This document shows positions 9,580 through 18,267 of a stretch of DNA of 64,000 nt, piece by piece (the stretch's first letter is position 1; every line of letters starts with the position of its first letter). Under the pieces are notes generated by a model. It saw nothing but the letters and a program-made list of their open reading frames with translations. It had not been told where the DNA came from and ran no database searches. This DNA comes from Collinsella sp. (lineage in GTDB: Bacteria > Actinomycetota > Coriobacteriia > Coriobacteriales > Coriobacteriaceae), in NCBI GenBank assembly GCA_019414025.1, contig DXMU01000046.1:1-64000 (forward strand), written 5' to 3'. The position numbers were made by a program, and so were the translations under genes.

Positions 9580-10893
9580 ATGCAGGCACAGAAGGCGGAG
9601 GGAACCCGCGACCTTATCGGCGCCGAGATGCGCGCCTGGCAAAAGATGCAGCAGATTGCGGCCGGCGTGTTCGAGCCGTTTGGCTTTAAGCCCATCGAGA
9701 CGCCCGCGATCGAGCAGGTGGACGTCTTTGTCCACGGCATCGGCCAGTCGACCGACGTCGTTCGCAAGGAGATGTTCCGCGTCTTTAGCGGCGCCAACCT
9801 GGAGCGCGTCTTTACCGAGGGCACCGACACAAAACTCAAGCCCAAGCAGCGCCTGGCGCTTCGTCCCGAGGGCACGGCCGGTGTGGTGCGCGCCGTCGTG
9901 GAGAACAACCTGGTGCCCCAGGGCTCCACGCCGTTTAAGGCTTACTACGCCGAGGCCATGTTCCGCGGCGAGCGTCCCCAGAAGGGCCGCCTGCGTCAGT
10001 TCCACCAGGTGGGTATCGAGTGGCTCGGCGCTCCCGATCCGGCGGCAGACGCCGAGTGCATCATCATGCTCATGGAGTTCTACAAGCGCCTGGGCTTCGA
10101 TCTTTCCAAGCTCCGTCTGCTCATTAACTCGATGGGCGACGCTCAGTGCCGTCCGGCTTACCGCGAGCAGGTCAAGCAGTTTATCCTCGATCACGCTGAC
10201 GAGATGTGCGATGAGTGCCGCGAGCGCGCCGAGCTCAACCCGCTGCGTGCCTTCGACTGCAAGAACGACCACTGCCGCGAGATCATGGCCGACGCGCCGC
10301 TGATGGGCGACAACCTGTGCGACGAGTGCCGCGAGCACTACGAGCAGGTCAAGCGCTATCTGGATGCCGCCGGTATCGAGTATGTCGAGGATCCCACACT
10401 GGTGCGTGGTCTGGACTACTACACCCGCACCGTCTTTGAGGTCGAGGCTCCCGGTGCCGGCGTCGGCTCCATCGGTGGCGGCGGCCGCTACGACGGCCTG
10501 GTCGAGCTCGAGGGTGGCAAGCCCACGGCGGGCGTCGGCTTTGCCGTCGGTTTTGAGCGCGCCCTGCTGGCCCTGCAGGCCTTTGGCAGCGATTTGGGTG
10601 CCGATGAGGTCCCGTGCGTCTATGTCGCCAACGCCGGCAAGGAGCTGCGCCAGAACGTCTTTGTCATTACGCAGGAGCTTCGCGCCGCGGGCATCGTGAC
10701 CGAGGCAGACTATCAGGGCCGTTCGCTCAAGGCTCAGTTTAAGCAGGCCGACAAGGTGGGCGCTAAGCTCATCCTGGTCCTGGGTGGCGACGAGCTTGCC
10801 GCCGGCAAGGTCAAGGTACGCGACATGCAGAGCCATGACGAGGTTCTCGTCGATCTGGCCAACGTGGTCGAGGCGGTTCGCGAGCGCCTGTAG
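9580..10893 (+). CDS. hisS: Histidine--tRNA ligase
   Basis: Class II aminoacyl-tRNA synthetase that charges tRNA-His in the cytoplasm. Visible landmarks are the N-terminal KAEGTRDLIG, motif 2 LRPEGTAGVVRA, the histidine-binding block GLDYYTRTVFEV, GGGGRYDGL, and motif 3 GVGFAVGFERALL. A C-terminal anticodon-binding domain begins near VYVANAG. At 437 residues the length is normal. ATG at 9580 has AAAGG nine bases upstream; the TTG two codons earlier is too close to that site. aspS, which often follows hisS in other bacteria, is here about 10 kb away and preceded by its own leader. A terminator follows. Confidence 0.96.
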   Translation: MQAQKAEGTRDLIGAEMRAWQKMQQIAAGVFEPFGFKPIETPAIEQVDVFVHGIGQSTDVVRKEMFRVFSGANLERVFTEGTDTKLKPKQRLALRPEGTAGVVRAVVENNLVPQGSTPFKAYYAEAMFRGERPQKGRLRQFHQVGIEWLGAPDPAADAECIIMLMEFYKRLGFDLSKLRLLINSMGDAQCRPAYREQVKQFILDHADEMCDECRERAELNPLRAFDCKNDHCREIMADAPLMGDNLCDECREHYEQVKRYLDAAGIEYVEDPTLVRGLDYYTRTVFEVEAPGAGVGSIGGGGRYDGLVELEGGKPTAGVGFAVGFERALLALQAFGSDLGADEVPCVYVANAGKELRQNVFVITQELRAAGIVTEADYQGRSLKAQFKQADKVGAKLILVLGGDELAAGKVKVRDMQSHDEVLVDLANVVEAVRERL

Positions 10894-10950
10894 CGCATCT
10901 TTTTGAGCTGCGGACCCGCTTGAGTGTCCCGTCCATTGCGAGCGATTGTT

Positions 10951-10990
10951 ACGGGGGTGTTTCGCATTTATGCGGAATGCCCCCGTTTGT
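10951..10990 (+). terminator. Terminator-like hairpin after hisS
   Basis: Arms ACGGGGG (10951-10957) and CCCCCGT (10980-10986) enclose an inner CGCAT/ATGCG stem, followed by TTTGTG. Confidence 0.65.
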
Positions 10991-11046
10991 GTATGCCGTC
11001 CACCGAGAAATACGACCATTTAGGGCAAAAACCCTTGCAATGCAGA

Positions 11047-11106
11047 AAATACTTTTGTGTGGTAAAGCGCAATCAGTGTCGAAAGTATTTCCCAAGCGCC
11101 TATAAT
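11047..11106 (+). promoter_or_regulatory. ppc promoter with candidate operator
   Basis: A perfect TATAAT (-10) is at 11101-11106, about 45 bases before the ppc start. Upstream are inverted 9-mers AAATACTTT (11047-11055) and AAAGTATTT (11082-11090), 35 bases apart centre to centre. The second overlaps the expected -35 region, where no good -35 hexamer is visible. This suggests a regulated promoter; the regulator is unknown. Confidence 0.45.
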
Positions 11107-11150
11107 GAATACCGCATGTTACGTGCATAGAAGGAGGAATGGGAGGAAAC

Positions 11151-13964
11151 GTGGCTGAGAACCTAAGCAACCAGTCTGTACCCGAAGCCGCGGCGCGCGT
11201 CGCTGCCGTGGTCAACCGCCTCGTTAACCGAATCGGCTCGAATGCCGAGTCCAGGGAGCGTCTCGCCGAGATCGAGATCCCCGAGGAGCTGCGCGACAAT
11301 CTGGCGCTGTTCCTGCGCCTGGAGCGTCGTGTGCTTAGCGAGTATGATCCTGAGATCGCGGACCTGTTCGACAAGATCCTGTCGGCCGAGATTGTGGCCA
11401 ATGCCGGAAACCCCGGCGCCCGTGCTGCCGACGAGTCCGTCGACGAGCAGGGCGTGCCCACCGCCGACGAGCCTACTGCTGTGGCGTTTCGTGAGGTCGT
11501 CGATCTGATTGACAGCCTGCCGCTCGATAAGCAGCAGGTTATTGTCCGCGCCTTTACGAGCTTCTTCCATCTGGCAAACCTGTCGGAGGAGAACTACCGC
11601 GTGGCGCAGCTGCGCGAGCGCGAGGCCGGTGCGTCGACCGATACCGAGGTCGATCCCGCCAACGAACTCACCGTCGCCTATCACCAGTTGGTAAACGAGA
11701 TGGGTGTCGAGGGTGCTAACGAGCTGCTCGGCAAGCTTGAGTTCCACCCTGTCTTTACAGCACATCCCACCGAAGCCCGTCGCAAGGCCGTCGAGGGCAA
11801 GATTCGCCGTATCTCCAACCTGCTGGAGGAGCGTCCGCGTCTGGGCGGCTCCGACCTGGTGGAGAACGAGCGCCATATGCTACAGGAGATCGACGCCCTG
11901 GTGCGTACGAGCCCCATCGCGCTCAAGAAGCCCACGCCGGTCGAGGAAGCCGATACCATCATCGACATCTTCGATAACACGCTGTTCGACGTTATCCCCG
12001 TCATCTATCGTCGTTTTGACGACTGGGTGCTGGGCGACAAGGCCGGTACCGTGCCGCCGCTGTGCCCGGCATTCTTCCATCCCGGCAGCTGGATCGGCTC
12101 CGACCGCGACGGTAACCCCAACGTCACCGCCAAGGTAAGCCGTGAGGTCGCCGCCAAGTATTTCACCCATATGGTGCTCAAGCTCGAGGACAAGTGCCGC
12201 CGCATCGGCCGCAACCTCACGCTCGAGGCCACCTACAGCAAGCCGTCTGCCGAGCTCATCAACCTGTGGAACCATCAGGTCGAGATGAGCACCCAGTACA
12301 CGGCACGCGCCGAGCTGATCTCCGAGCACGAGCCGCATCGCGCCGTCATGCTCGTCATGGCCGACCGTCTGAACGCCACCGTGCGTCGCATCACCGACAC
12401 CATGTACCACAGCGCCGATGAGTTCCTGGAGGACCTGCGCGTCGTCCAGCGCTCGCTGGCCGCCTGCGGTGCCGTCCGTGCTGCCTACGGCCCGGTCCAG
12501 ACCATCATCTGGCAGGTCGAGTCCTTCGGCTTCCACATGGTCGAGATGGAGTTCCGTCAGCACTCTGTGGTGCACGCCCGCGCCCTCAAGGATATCCACG
12601 AGAACGGTATCCATGGCGACCTGCAGCCCATGACACGTGAGGTCATCGATACCTTCCGTGCTATCGGCTCCATCCAGAAGCGCTACGGCAAGAAGATGGC
12701 GCACCGCTACATCATCTCGTTTACCAAGAGCGCCCAGCATGTGGCCGACGTCTTTGAGCTTGCCCACCTGTCCTTTGCACACGAGGAGGATGTCCCCGAG
12801 CTCGACGTGATCCCGCTGTTCGAGCAGCTCGAGGACCTCGAGGGCTGCGTCGACGTGCTCGACCAGATGCTTACGCTGCCCGTGGTGCAAAAGCGCCTTG
12901 CCCAGACCAACCGCCGCATGGAGGTCATGCTGGGCTATTCCGACTCCTCCAAGGATGCCGGTCCTACCACGGCCATGCTCGCGCTGCACTCCGCGCAGGA
13001 GCGCATTGCCAAGTGGGCCGAGAAAAACGATATCGACTTGGTGCTCATGCACGGTCGCGGCGGTGCCGTGGGCCGTGGCGGCGGCCCGGCCAACAAGGCC
13101 GTGCTGGCGCAGCCCAAGGGTTCGGTCAACTGCTTCTTTAAGCTCACCGAGCAGGGCGAGGTCATCTTTGCCCGTTACGGCAACCGCACGCTGGCACAGC
13201 GCCATGTTGAGTCCGTTGCCGCCGCAACGCTTTTGCAGTCGGCCCCGAGTGTCGAGAAGACTAACACCGAGACCACGCAGAAGTTCTGGGATATGGCGGA
13301 GAAGCTCAACGCAGTAAGCCATGAGCGCTATCTGGACCTGCTGAACACCGAGGACTTTACACCGTGGTTCTCGACCGTGACGCCGCTGACCGAGGTCGGT
13401 CTGCTGCCGATCGGCTCGCGCCCGGCCAAGCGCGGTCTGGGCGCCAAGTCGCTCGACGACCTGCGTACCATTCCGTGGATCTTTAGCTGGAGCCAGGCGC
13501 GCATCAATCTAGCCGCTTGGTACGGCCTGGGCACCGCCTGCGAGCAGCTTGGCGACCTTGATCAGCTCAAGGCTGCCTACCAGGAGTGGCCGTTCTTCCG
13601 CACCTTTATCGACAACATCGAGATGTCGATCGCCAAGACCGACCAGCGCATTGCCAAGATGTATCTGCACCTGGGCGATCGCCAGGATCTGTCCGAGAAG
13701 GTCTTCACCGAGATGCAGCTCACCCGTAAGTGGGTCCTTGCCATCGTCGGTGACGAGTGGCCGCTACAGCGCCGCCGCGTGCTCGGCTGCGCTGTCCGCG
13801 TGCGCAACCCCTATGTCGACGCCCTGTCCATCGCACAGGTCCGCGCCCTTCGCGAGGTGCGTATGAACCAGGACGAGATGGCCGAGGAGAAGAAGGCCGA
13901 GTACATGAGCCTGATTCTTTCGACTGTGACCGGCGTCTCGGCAGGATTGCAAAACACGGGGTAA
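11151..13964 (+). CDS. ppc: Phosphoenolpyruvate carboxylase
   Basis: Adds bicarbonate to phosphoenolpyruvate to give oxaloacetate and phosphate, feeding the C4 branch and aspartate synthesis. Catalytic landmarks are all present: the essential His in FTAHPTEARRK, the phosphate-binding block GYSDSSKDAGPT, the glycine-rich loop HGRGGAVGRGGGP, and the conserved C-terminal QNTG. Total length (~940) fits the family. The start is ambiguous: GTG at 11151 lies a normal distance from AAGGAGG (11131-11137), while ATG at 11139 directly abuts that site. It is transcribed alone from the promoter at 11101. A 127-bp palindrome follows the gene. Confidence 0.95.
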   Translation: MAENLSNQSVPEAAARVAAVVNRLVNRIGSNAESRERLAEIEIPEELRDNLALFLRLERRVLSEYDPEIADLFDKILSAEIVANAGNPGARAADESVDEQGVPTADEPTAVAFREVVDLIDSLPLDKQQVIVRAFTSFFHLANLSEENYRVAQLREREAGASTDTEVDPANELTVAYHQLVNEMGVEGANELLGKLEFHPVFTAHPTEARRKAVEGKIRRISNLLEERPRLGGSDLVENERHMLQEIDALVRTSPIALKKPTPVEEADTIIDIFDNTLFDVIPVIYRRFDDWVLGDKAGTVPPLCPAFFHPGSWIGSDRDGNPNVTAKVSREVAAKYFTHMVLKLEDKCRRIGRNLTLEATYSKPSAELINLWNHQVEMSTQYTARAELISEHEPHRAVMLVMADRLNATVRRITDTMYHSADEFLEDLRVVQRSLAACGAVRAAYGPVQTIIWQVESFGFHMVEMEFRQHSVVHARALKDIHENGIHGDLQPMTREVIDTFRAIGSIQKRYGKKMAHRYIISFTKSAQHVADVFELAHLSFAHEEDVPELDVIPLFEQLEDLEGCVDVLDQMLTLPVVQKRLAQTNRRMEVMLGYSDSSKDAGPTTAMLALHSAQERIAKWAEKNDIDLVLMHGRGGAVGRGGGPANKAVLAQPKGSVNCFFKLTEQGEVIFARYGNRTLAQRHVESVAAATLLQSAPSVEKTNTETTQKFWDMAEKLNAVSHERYLDLLNTEDFTPWFSTVTPLTEVGLLPIGSRPAKRGLGAKSLDDLRTIPWIFSWSQARINLAAWYGLGTACEQLGDLDQLKAAYQEWPFFRTFIDNIEMSIAKTDQRIAKMYLHLGDRQDLSEKVFTEMQLTRKWVLAIVGDEWPLQRRRVLGCAVRVRNPYVDALSIAQVRALREVRMNQDEMAEEKKAEYMSLILSTVTGVSAGLQNTG

Positions 13965-13988
13965 TCGATAGCCCTGTAGTCGCTGTCC

Positions 13989-14115
13989 GGGGCCGCCGTA
14001 TGTTTGCTTTCCGGCGCGTCCTCGGACATGCAAGAAGCCCTCGCTGCGCACTTCGTGCGGCGAGGGCTTCTTGCGTCCTGCGGAGTGCGCAGGAAAGCAA
14101 ACATACGGCGGCCCC
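13989..14115. repeat. 127-bp long palindrome, copy A (left of larA)
   Basis: A nearly symmetric 127-bp element. The outer arm starts GGGGCCGCCGTATG and returns as its complement at 14115. An inner conserved block (CGTCCTCGGACATGCAAGAAGC) folds back to GCTTCTTGCGTCCTG, with the tip GCGCACTTCGTGCG. It shares the inner core with the 127-bp element at 16516-16642, but its outer arms differ in sequence while staying complementary to each other. Confidence 0.9.
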
Positions 14116-14432
14116 TGCGATGTCCGGTCTTCGGCGGATTACTGGCTGGGGGAATAATGGTGCGCTTCGCGCGTTTTGGATGGGGTTTGTCCCGGCGGCG
14201 CGTTTGGCGCTTCGCGCCACGCGTCTTATCGATCGGGATTGAGATGCATGTGGCGCTTCTCGACTTACGACTGTAGCGGCCGCGGTTCCGTTTGGGATCG
14301 CGGTTGTTTTGTTGTGGGTCAAATATGAACGTTGTGTTAATGAGTCGGTGGACGGTGGTGTTTTTCGGTGAGCGGCGTATCCTTCCAACGGTTTGACTAG
14401 TGTGTCAGTTGAAAGGAAGAGGGCGCTCGTCA
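14116..14432. other. Intergenic stretch before larA
   Basis: No gene recognised. The stretch contains short GC-rich inverted repeats (for example TGGCGCTTCGCGCCA near 14206-14220). The larA promoter must lie within its last ~150 bases, but no clear -35/-10 pair stands out. The palindrome found upstream of larB is absent here. Confidence 0.5.
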
Positions 14433-15710
14433 TTGTTTGAATGTGAACTGCCGTTTGACCACAAGACGTTGCATCTGGAACTCGAGGATAAGAACTTCGC
14501 GGGTGTGATGGAAGGTCACCAAAACGAGTTTAAGACTACGAAATCGCAGGAAGAGCTGGTAGAGGAGTCGCTTGCCAACCCTTATGGCTCGCCTTCGCTC
14601 GAGGAGCTTTGTGCTGGCAAGAAGGATATTGTCATCATTAGCTCCGATCATACGCGTCCCGTTCCCTCGCGTGTGACGATGCCTATTCTGCTGCATCACA
14701 TCCATTCCGCTGCGCCCGAGGCTCGCGTGCGTATTTTGGTTGCTACGGGTATGCACCGTCCGTCGACGCACGAGGAGCTCGTCAATAAGTATGGCGAGGA
14801 GATCGTTGCCAACGAGGAAATCGTTATGCACGTCGCGACTGACGACAGCATGATGAAAAAGATCGGTACCCTGCCTTCTGGTGGCGAGTGCATCATCAAC
14901 AAGATCGCTGCCGATTGCGATCTGCTGCTTGCCGAGGGCTTTATTGAGCCGCACTTCTTTGCCGGTTTCTCTGGTAGCCGCAAGTCCGTCCTGCCTGGCA
15001 TTGCCAGCTACAAGACCATCATGTACAACCACAACGGTCAGTTTGTGAATGATTCCCACTCGCGTGCCGGCAACCTGTGCCACAACCACGTGAGCGAGGA
15101 CATGTTTGCCGCCGCTGAGATGGCCCACCTCGCCTTTGTGCTTAACGTGGTGCTTAACGGCAAGCACGAGGTCATCGGCTCCTTTGCCGGCGACATCCAC
15201 AAGGCGCACGAGGCCGGCTGCGAGTTCGTGAAAAGTCTTGCCGGCGTTGAGCCCGTCGAATGCGAGATTGCCATCACCACCAACGGTGGTTACCCGCTCG
15301 ACCAGAACATCTACCAGGCCGTGAAGGGCATGTGCGCTGCCGAGGCCACGCTTCCCGAGGGCGGCGTGATCATCGATGTCGCCGGTTGTGCCGACGGTCA
15401 CGGTGGCGAGGGCTTCTATCACAACATCGCCGACAACGATCCGGCAGAGTTTGAGCGCGCCTGCATCGACCGTCCTAAGGACGAGACCCTGCCCGACCAG
15501 TGGACGAGCCAGATTTTCGCCCGCATCCTGGCGCATCACCCTGTGATCATGGTCACCGACCTGTGCGATCACCAGATGCTCAAGGATATGCACATGACGC
15601 CGGTTAACACCCTCGAGGAGGCGCTCAAGCTCGCCTTTGAGATGAAGGGTGCCGACGCCAAGGTGGCCGTCATCCCCGATGGCCTGGGTGTTGTCGTCGC
15701 ACAGCACTAG
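14433..15710 (+). CDS. larA: Lactate racemase LarA (nickel-pincer enzyme)
   Basis: Interconverts D- and L-lactate using the nickel pincer nucleotide cofactor tethered to a lysine. Taking TTG at 14433 as start (GGAAGAGGG nine bases upstream) gives 425 residues and puts the key residues at the numbering known for Lactobacillus plantarum LarA: His108 in GMHRP, His174 in EPHFFAGFSG, Lys184 in GSRKSVLPG, and His200 in YNHNG. This agreement supports the unusual TTG start over the upstream GTG at 14400. The next gene is a LarD-type channel, and the cofactor genes larB and larC are on the opposite strand 1.6 kb away. larE is not in the window. Some LarA homologues act on other 2-hydroxy acids, so lactate is likely but not certain. 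Confidence 0.9.
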   Translation: MFECELPFDHKTLHLELEDKNFAGVMEGHQNEFKTTKSQEELVEESLANPYGSPSLEELCAGKKDIVIISSDHTRPVPSRVTMPILLHHIHSAAPEARVRILVATGMHRPSTHEELVNKYGEEIVANEEIVMHVATDDSMMKKIGTLPSGGECIINKIAADCDLLLAEGFIEPHFFAGFSGSRKSVLPGIASYKTIMYNHNGQFVNDSHSRAGNLCHNHVSEDMFAAAEMAHLAFVLNVVLNGKHEVIGSFAGDIHKAHEAGCEFVKSLAGVEPVECEIAITTNGGYPLDQNIYQAVKGMCAAEATLPEGGVIIDVAGCADGHGGEGFYHNIADNDPAEFERACIDRPKDETLPDQWTSQIFARILAHHPVIMVTDLCDHQMLKDMHMTPVNTLEEALKLAFEMKGADAKVAVIPDGLGVVVAQH

Positions 15711-15759
15711 TGCGCGGCTTAAACGAATCGTTTATAACCGACAAGAAAGATAAGGTTTT

Positions 15760-16491
15760 ATGCTTACCAAACTCCTCTGCGAATTCGGCGCAACTGCCCT
15801 CATGATCATCTTTGGCGTGGGCGTGCACTGCGATACGGTGCTCAAGGGCACCAAGTATCAGGGCTCGGGCCACATGTTTGCCATCACCACCTGGTCTTTT
15901 GGCATCTCGGTCTGCCTGTTTGTCTTTGGCGGCGCCGTGTGCATGAACCCGGCTATGGTGCTTGCCCAGTGCATCGTCGGCTTGGTGCCGTGGAGCAGCT
16001 GCATCCCCTTCATGATTGCCGATATGCTCGGCGGCTTTGTGGGTGCCGTGATCGCTTGGTTTATGTATGCCGATGAGTTCAAGGCTTCCGAGGGCGTCGT
16101 CGACCCCATTGCCCAGCGCAACATCTTCTCGACCAACCCCACCACCGAGGGTACGAACTATGCCCGCAACTTCTTCTGCGAGGCTATCTGCACCTTTGTG
16201 TTCATCAGTGCCATCCTTGCTGCCGCTAGCCGCGCCGGCGAGAACGTTCTGATGCTCGCCATCTGCGTCGGTCTGATCGTTTGGGCTGTTGGCATGGGCA
16301 TGGGCGGCATCACCGGCTTCGCCATGAACCAGGCTCGTGACCTTGGTCCTCGCATGGCCTATCAGGTGCTGCCGATCAAGAACAAGGCTGACAACAACTG
16401 GAAGTATGGTCTGCTTGTTCCTGGTATCGCGCCGTTTGTCGGTGCTGCTGTGGCCGCGCTGTTTGTGCATGGTTTCTTGGGCATGTTCTAG
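15760..16491 (+). CDS. larD: LarD-type lactic acid channel (MIP/aquaglyceroporin family)
   Basis: A 243-residue integral membrane protein of the major intrinsic protein family with six membrane segments and two half-helix loops. The first loop keeps the canonical motif as MNPAM. The second reads MNQARDLGPR, so the usual NPA is NQA, while the downstream Arg-Asp and GP are kept as in glycerol facilitators. In lactic bacteria LarD is a D/L-lactic acid channel encoded with larA; the 49-base gap here and the same strand imply one operon. GATAAGG precedes the ATG at 15760. The Pro to Gln change may alter pore geometry. Confidence 0.82.
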   Translation: MLTKLLCEFGATALMIIFGVGVHCDTVLKGTKYQGSGHMFAITTWSFGISVCLFVFGGAVCMNPAMVLAQCIVGLVPWSSCIPFMIADMLGGFVGAVIAWFMYADEFKASEGVVDPIAQRNIFSTNPTTEGTNYARNFFCEAICTFVFISAILAAASRAGENVLMLAICVGLIVWAVGMGMGGITGFAMNQARDLGPRMAYQVLPIKNKADNNWKYGLLVPGIAPFVGAAVAALFVHGFLGMF

Positions 16492-16515
16492 TCCAAGACA
16501 ATTGATATAACGCCC

Positions 16516-16642
16516 GGGTCCGGCATAGGTTAACTTTCCGCCGCGTCCTCGGACATGCAAGAAGCTCCCGCTGCGCACTTCGTGCGGCGGGAGCTTCTTG
16601 CGTCCTGCGGAGTGCGGCGGAAAGTTAACCTATGCCGGACCC
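16516..16642. repeat. 127-bp long palindrome, copy B (right of larD)
   Basis: Exactly the same length as the copy at 13989-14115 and with the same core (CGTCCTCGGACATGCAAGAAGC and tip GCGCACTTCGTGCG). The outer arms begin GGGTCCGGCATAGG and differ from copy A, yet remain complementary to each other. The stem next to the tip also differs in matched pairs. Together the copies bracket larA-larD. Confidence 0.9.
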
Positions 16643-16699
16643 TGCGGGAATCCAGTTGCGTTCGAACAAGCAACCAACATATATATCTGAATTTGGATG

Positions 16700-16788
16700 T
16701 GGTGGGCACTTTGTTGCTAGGCGCTTTGAGGTGCGAGTGACACTTTGGGATGCGTGGCGCCTTGGGGTGGGGCGATGCTTTGGGATGA
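16700..16788. repeat. Degenerate short direct repeats
   Basis: About five imperfect copies of a G-rich unit resembling GCGCTTTGGGGTG, spaced roughly 15-25 bases, in the gap between the convergent larD and tetR genes. The rest of this gap shows nothing else recognisable. Confidence 0.4.
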
Positions 16789-16797
16789 GCTTCTTAC

Positions 16798-17337
16798 TTA
16801 GTTGAAGAGGGGCTTAATGGCTGATAGGTAGTCTTTGGCTACGTCCTCTTTTGGGGCTTGGAAGTTGTGCCAGGCCCACCATTGGACCATTCCTACGAAG
16901 CTTGAGGCTATGTGGTGTAGTAGGAAGCTTCGGTCCATGGTAGCGGCGGGGCCGTTTGGGTCGGTAGGGACGGTTTCGGCTGCGCGCGACATGATGGTCT
17001 TGCGGAGGCTGTCGGCGAAGACGCGTGAGCCGGCGCCGGCTACCAGCGCTCGGACGCCCTGGCGACGTTCCCATAGATTGTTGAGAATATGCTCGACCTG
17101 CACGAGTGGGTCGTCGAGCGGTGTGCCATCGTCATCGAGGGCGTGGGTGCAGATGTCGCTCACGAGCTCGGACAATAGGTCATCTTTGCTCTTGAAGAGG
17201 CCGTAGAACGTGGCCCGACCCACATGGGCGCGAGCGATGATGTCGCCGACGGTGATCTTGCCGTAGTCCTCCTCGCGAAGGAGCTCGGAGAATGCTGCAA
17301 CGATGGCGGCGCGGCTTTTTTCCTTGCGGGCATCCAT
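16798..17337 (-). CDS. TetR-family transcriptional regulator of the lar locus
   Basis: A 179-residue regulator with an N-terminal TetR helix-turn-helix (ITVGDIIARAHVGRATFYGLFKSKDDLL, residues ~30-57) and a variable ligand-binding C-terminal domain. The ATG at 17337 lies two bases beyond the larC stop codon, so it is the last gene of a larB-larC-tetR operon. An upstream in-frame start would overlap larC. The palindrome at 19095-19128 in front of larB is a natural candidate for autoregulation. Lactate or a related acid as effector is inferred from context only. Confidence 0.82.
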   Translation of the reverse strand: MDARKEKSRAAIVAAFSELLREEDYGKITVGDIIARAHVGRATFYGLFKSKDDLLSELVSDICTHALDDDGTPLDDPLVQVEHILNNLWERRQGVRALVAGAGSRVFADSLRKTIMSRAAETVPTDPNGPAATMDRSFLLHHIASSFVGMVQWWAWHNFQAPKEDVAKDYLSAIKPLFN

Positions 17338-17339
17338 GA

Positions 17340-18257
17340 CTATGCGTCCGCGTGAACGAACAGGCAGCGGAGCGTGCCGGAGCAACCCTCGTAGGGGCGC
17401 TTACCGGCGCCGTAGCCGACGGCCTCGATGCGGTAGCGGGCCGGCAGGTGCTCGGACGTGCGCAGTGCGGCAACGATGGCGGCGCCCGTGGGCGTCACGA
17501 GCTCGCCGGCGACCGGCGCGGGCGTGAGGGCGATATTGCCCGCCTGGCACAGGTTGACGACAGCGGGGACGGGGATGGGCATAAGGCCGTGGGCACAGTG
17601 GATGGTGCCGTGACCCTCGGAGAGCGACTCGACCACGATGTCCTCAATACTCAGGTCATCGAGGCAGATGGCGACAGAGCAGACGTCGACGATGGAGTCG
17701 ACGGCGCCCACCTCGTGGAACATGACGGTCTCGGGCGTTTTGCCGTGGGCCTTGGCCTCGGCGGCGGCGAGCGCGGTAAAGATGGCGAGCGCGCGACGCT
17801 TGGCGCCATCGCTTAGCTGCGAGCCATCGATGATGGCGGTGACGTCCGCCAAAGAACGGTGGTGATGGTGGTGGGCGTGATGGTGACCCTCGTGGCCATG
17901 ACCGTGGGCCTCATGGTCATGCTCGTGGCAGTGCTCGTGTTCATGCTCGCCATGATCATGATGGTGGTGCTCATGCTCGTGAGTGTGCTCGGCAGGCGCT
18001 TCGTTGCCGTAGAGCCAGGCCATGTCGTGGTCGTGGTTCTCGAGCTCCTCTGCCAGCTGAACGTCAAAGTCGCAGGCGTCGATGCCATGCTTGTTTGCGC
18101 GTGTAACGGCAATCTCAAAGCCGTCGACCGGCAGCGTGGCGAGCTGCTCGCGCAGATGCTTCTCGCTGGCGCCCAGGTCGAGCAGGGCCGCGACGGTCAT
18201 ATCGCCGCTGATGCCCGAGGTGCCGTCGATGATAAGCGTGTGGTGATGGTTGGACAT
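17340..18257 (-). CDS. larC: Nickel insertion protein LarC, N-terminal (LarC1) domain only
   Basis: LarC inserts nickel into the pyridinium dithiocarboxylate mononucleotide made by LarB and LarE. The N-terminal IDGTSGISGDMTVAALLDLG and the block HEVGAVDSIVDV are characteristic, as is the long His-rich loop (about residues 93-135) typical of this metallochaperone. The protein stops at 305 residues soon after GYGAGKRPYEG, where full-length LarC continues into LarC2 (about 420 residues in total, read through by a frameshift in Lactobacillus). The tetR gene begins two bases after the stop, so no LarC2 sequence follows. AAGGAG in the end of larB serves as ribosome site. Confidence 0.88.
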   Translation of the reverse strand: MSNHHHTLIIDGTSGISGDMTVAALLDLGASEKHLREQLATLPVDGFEIAVTRANKHGIDACDFDVQLAEELENHDHDMAWLYGNEAPAEHTHEHEHHHHDHGEHEHEHCHEHDHEAHGHGHEGHHHAHHHHHRSLADVTAIIDGSQLSDGAKRRALAIFTALAAAEAKAHGKTPETVMFHEVGAVDSIVDVCSVAICLDDLSIEDIVVESLSEGHGTIHCAHGLMPIPVPAVVNLCQAGNIALTPAPVAGELVTPTGAAIVAALRTSEHLPARYRIEAVGYGAGKRPYEGCSGTLRCLFVHADA

Positions 18258-18267
18258 GAAATGCTCC

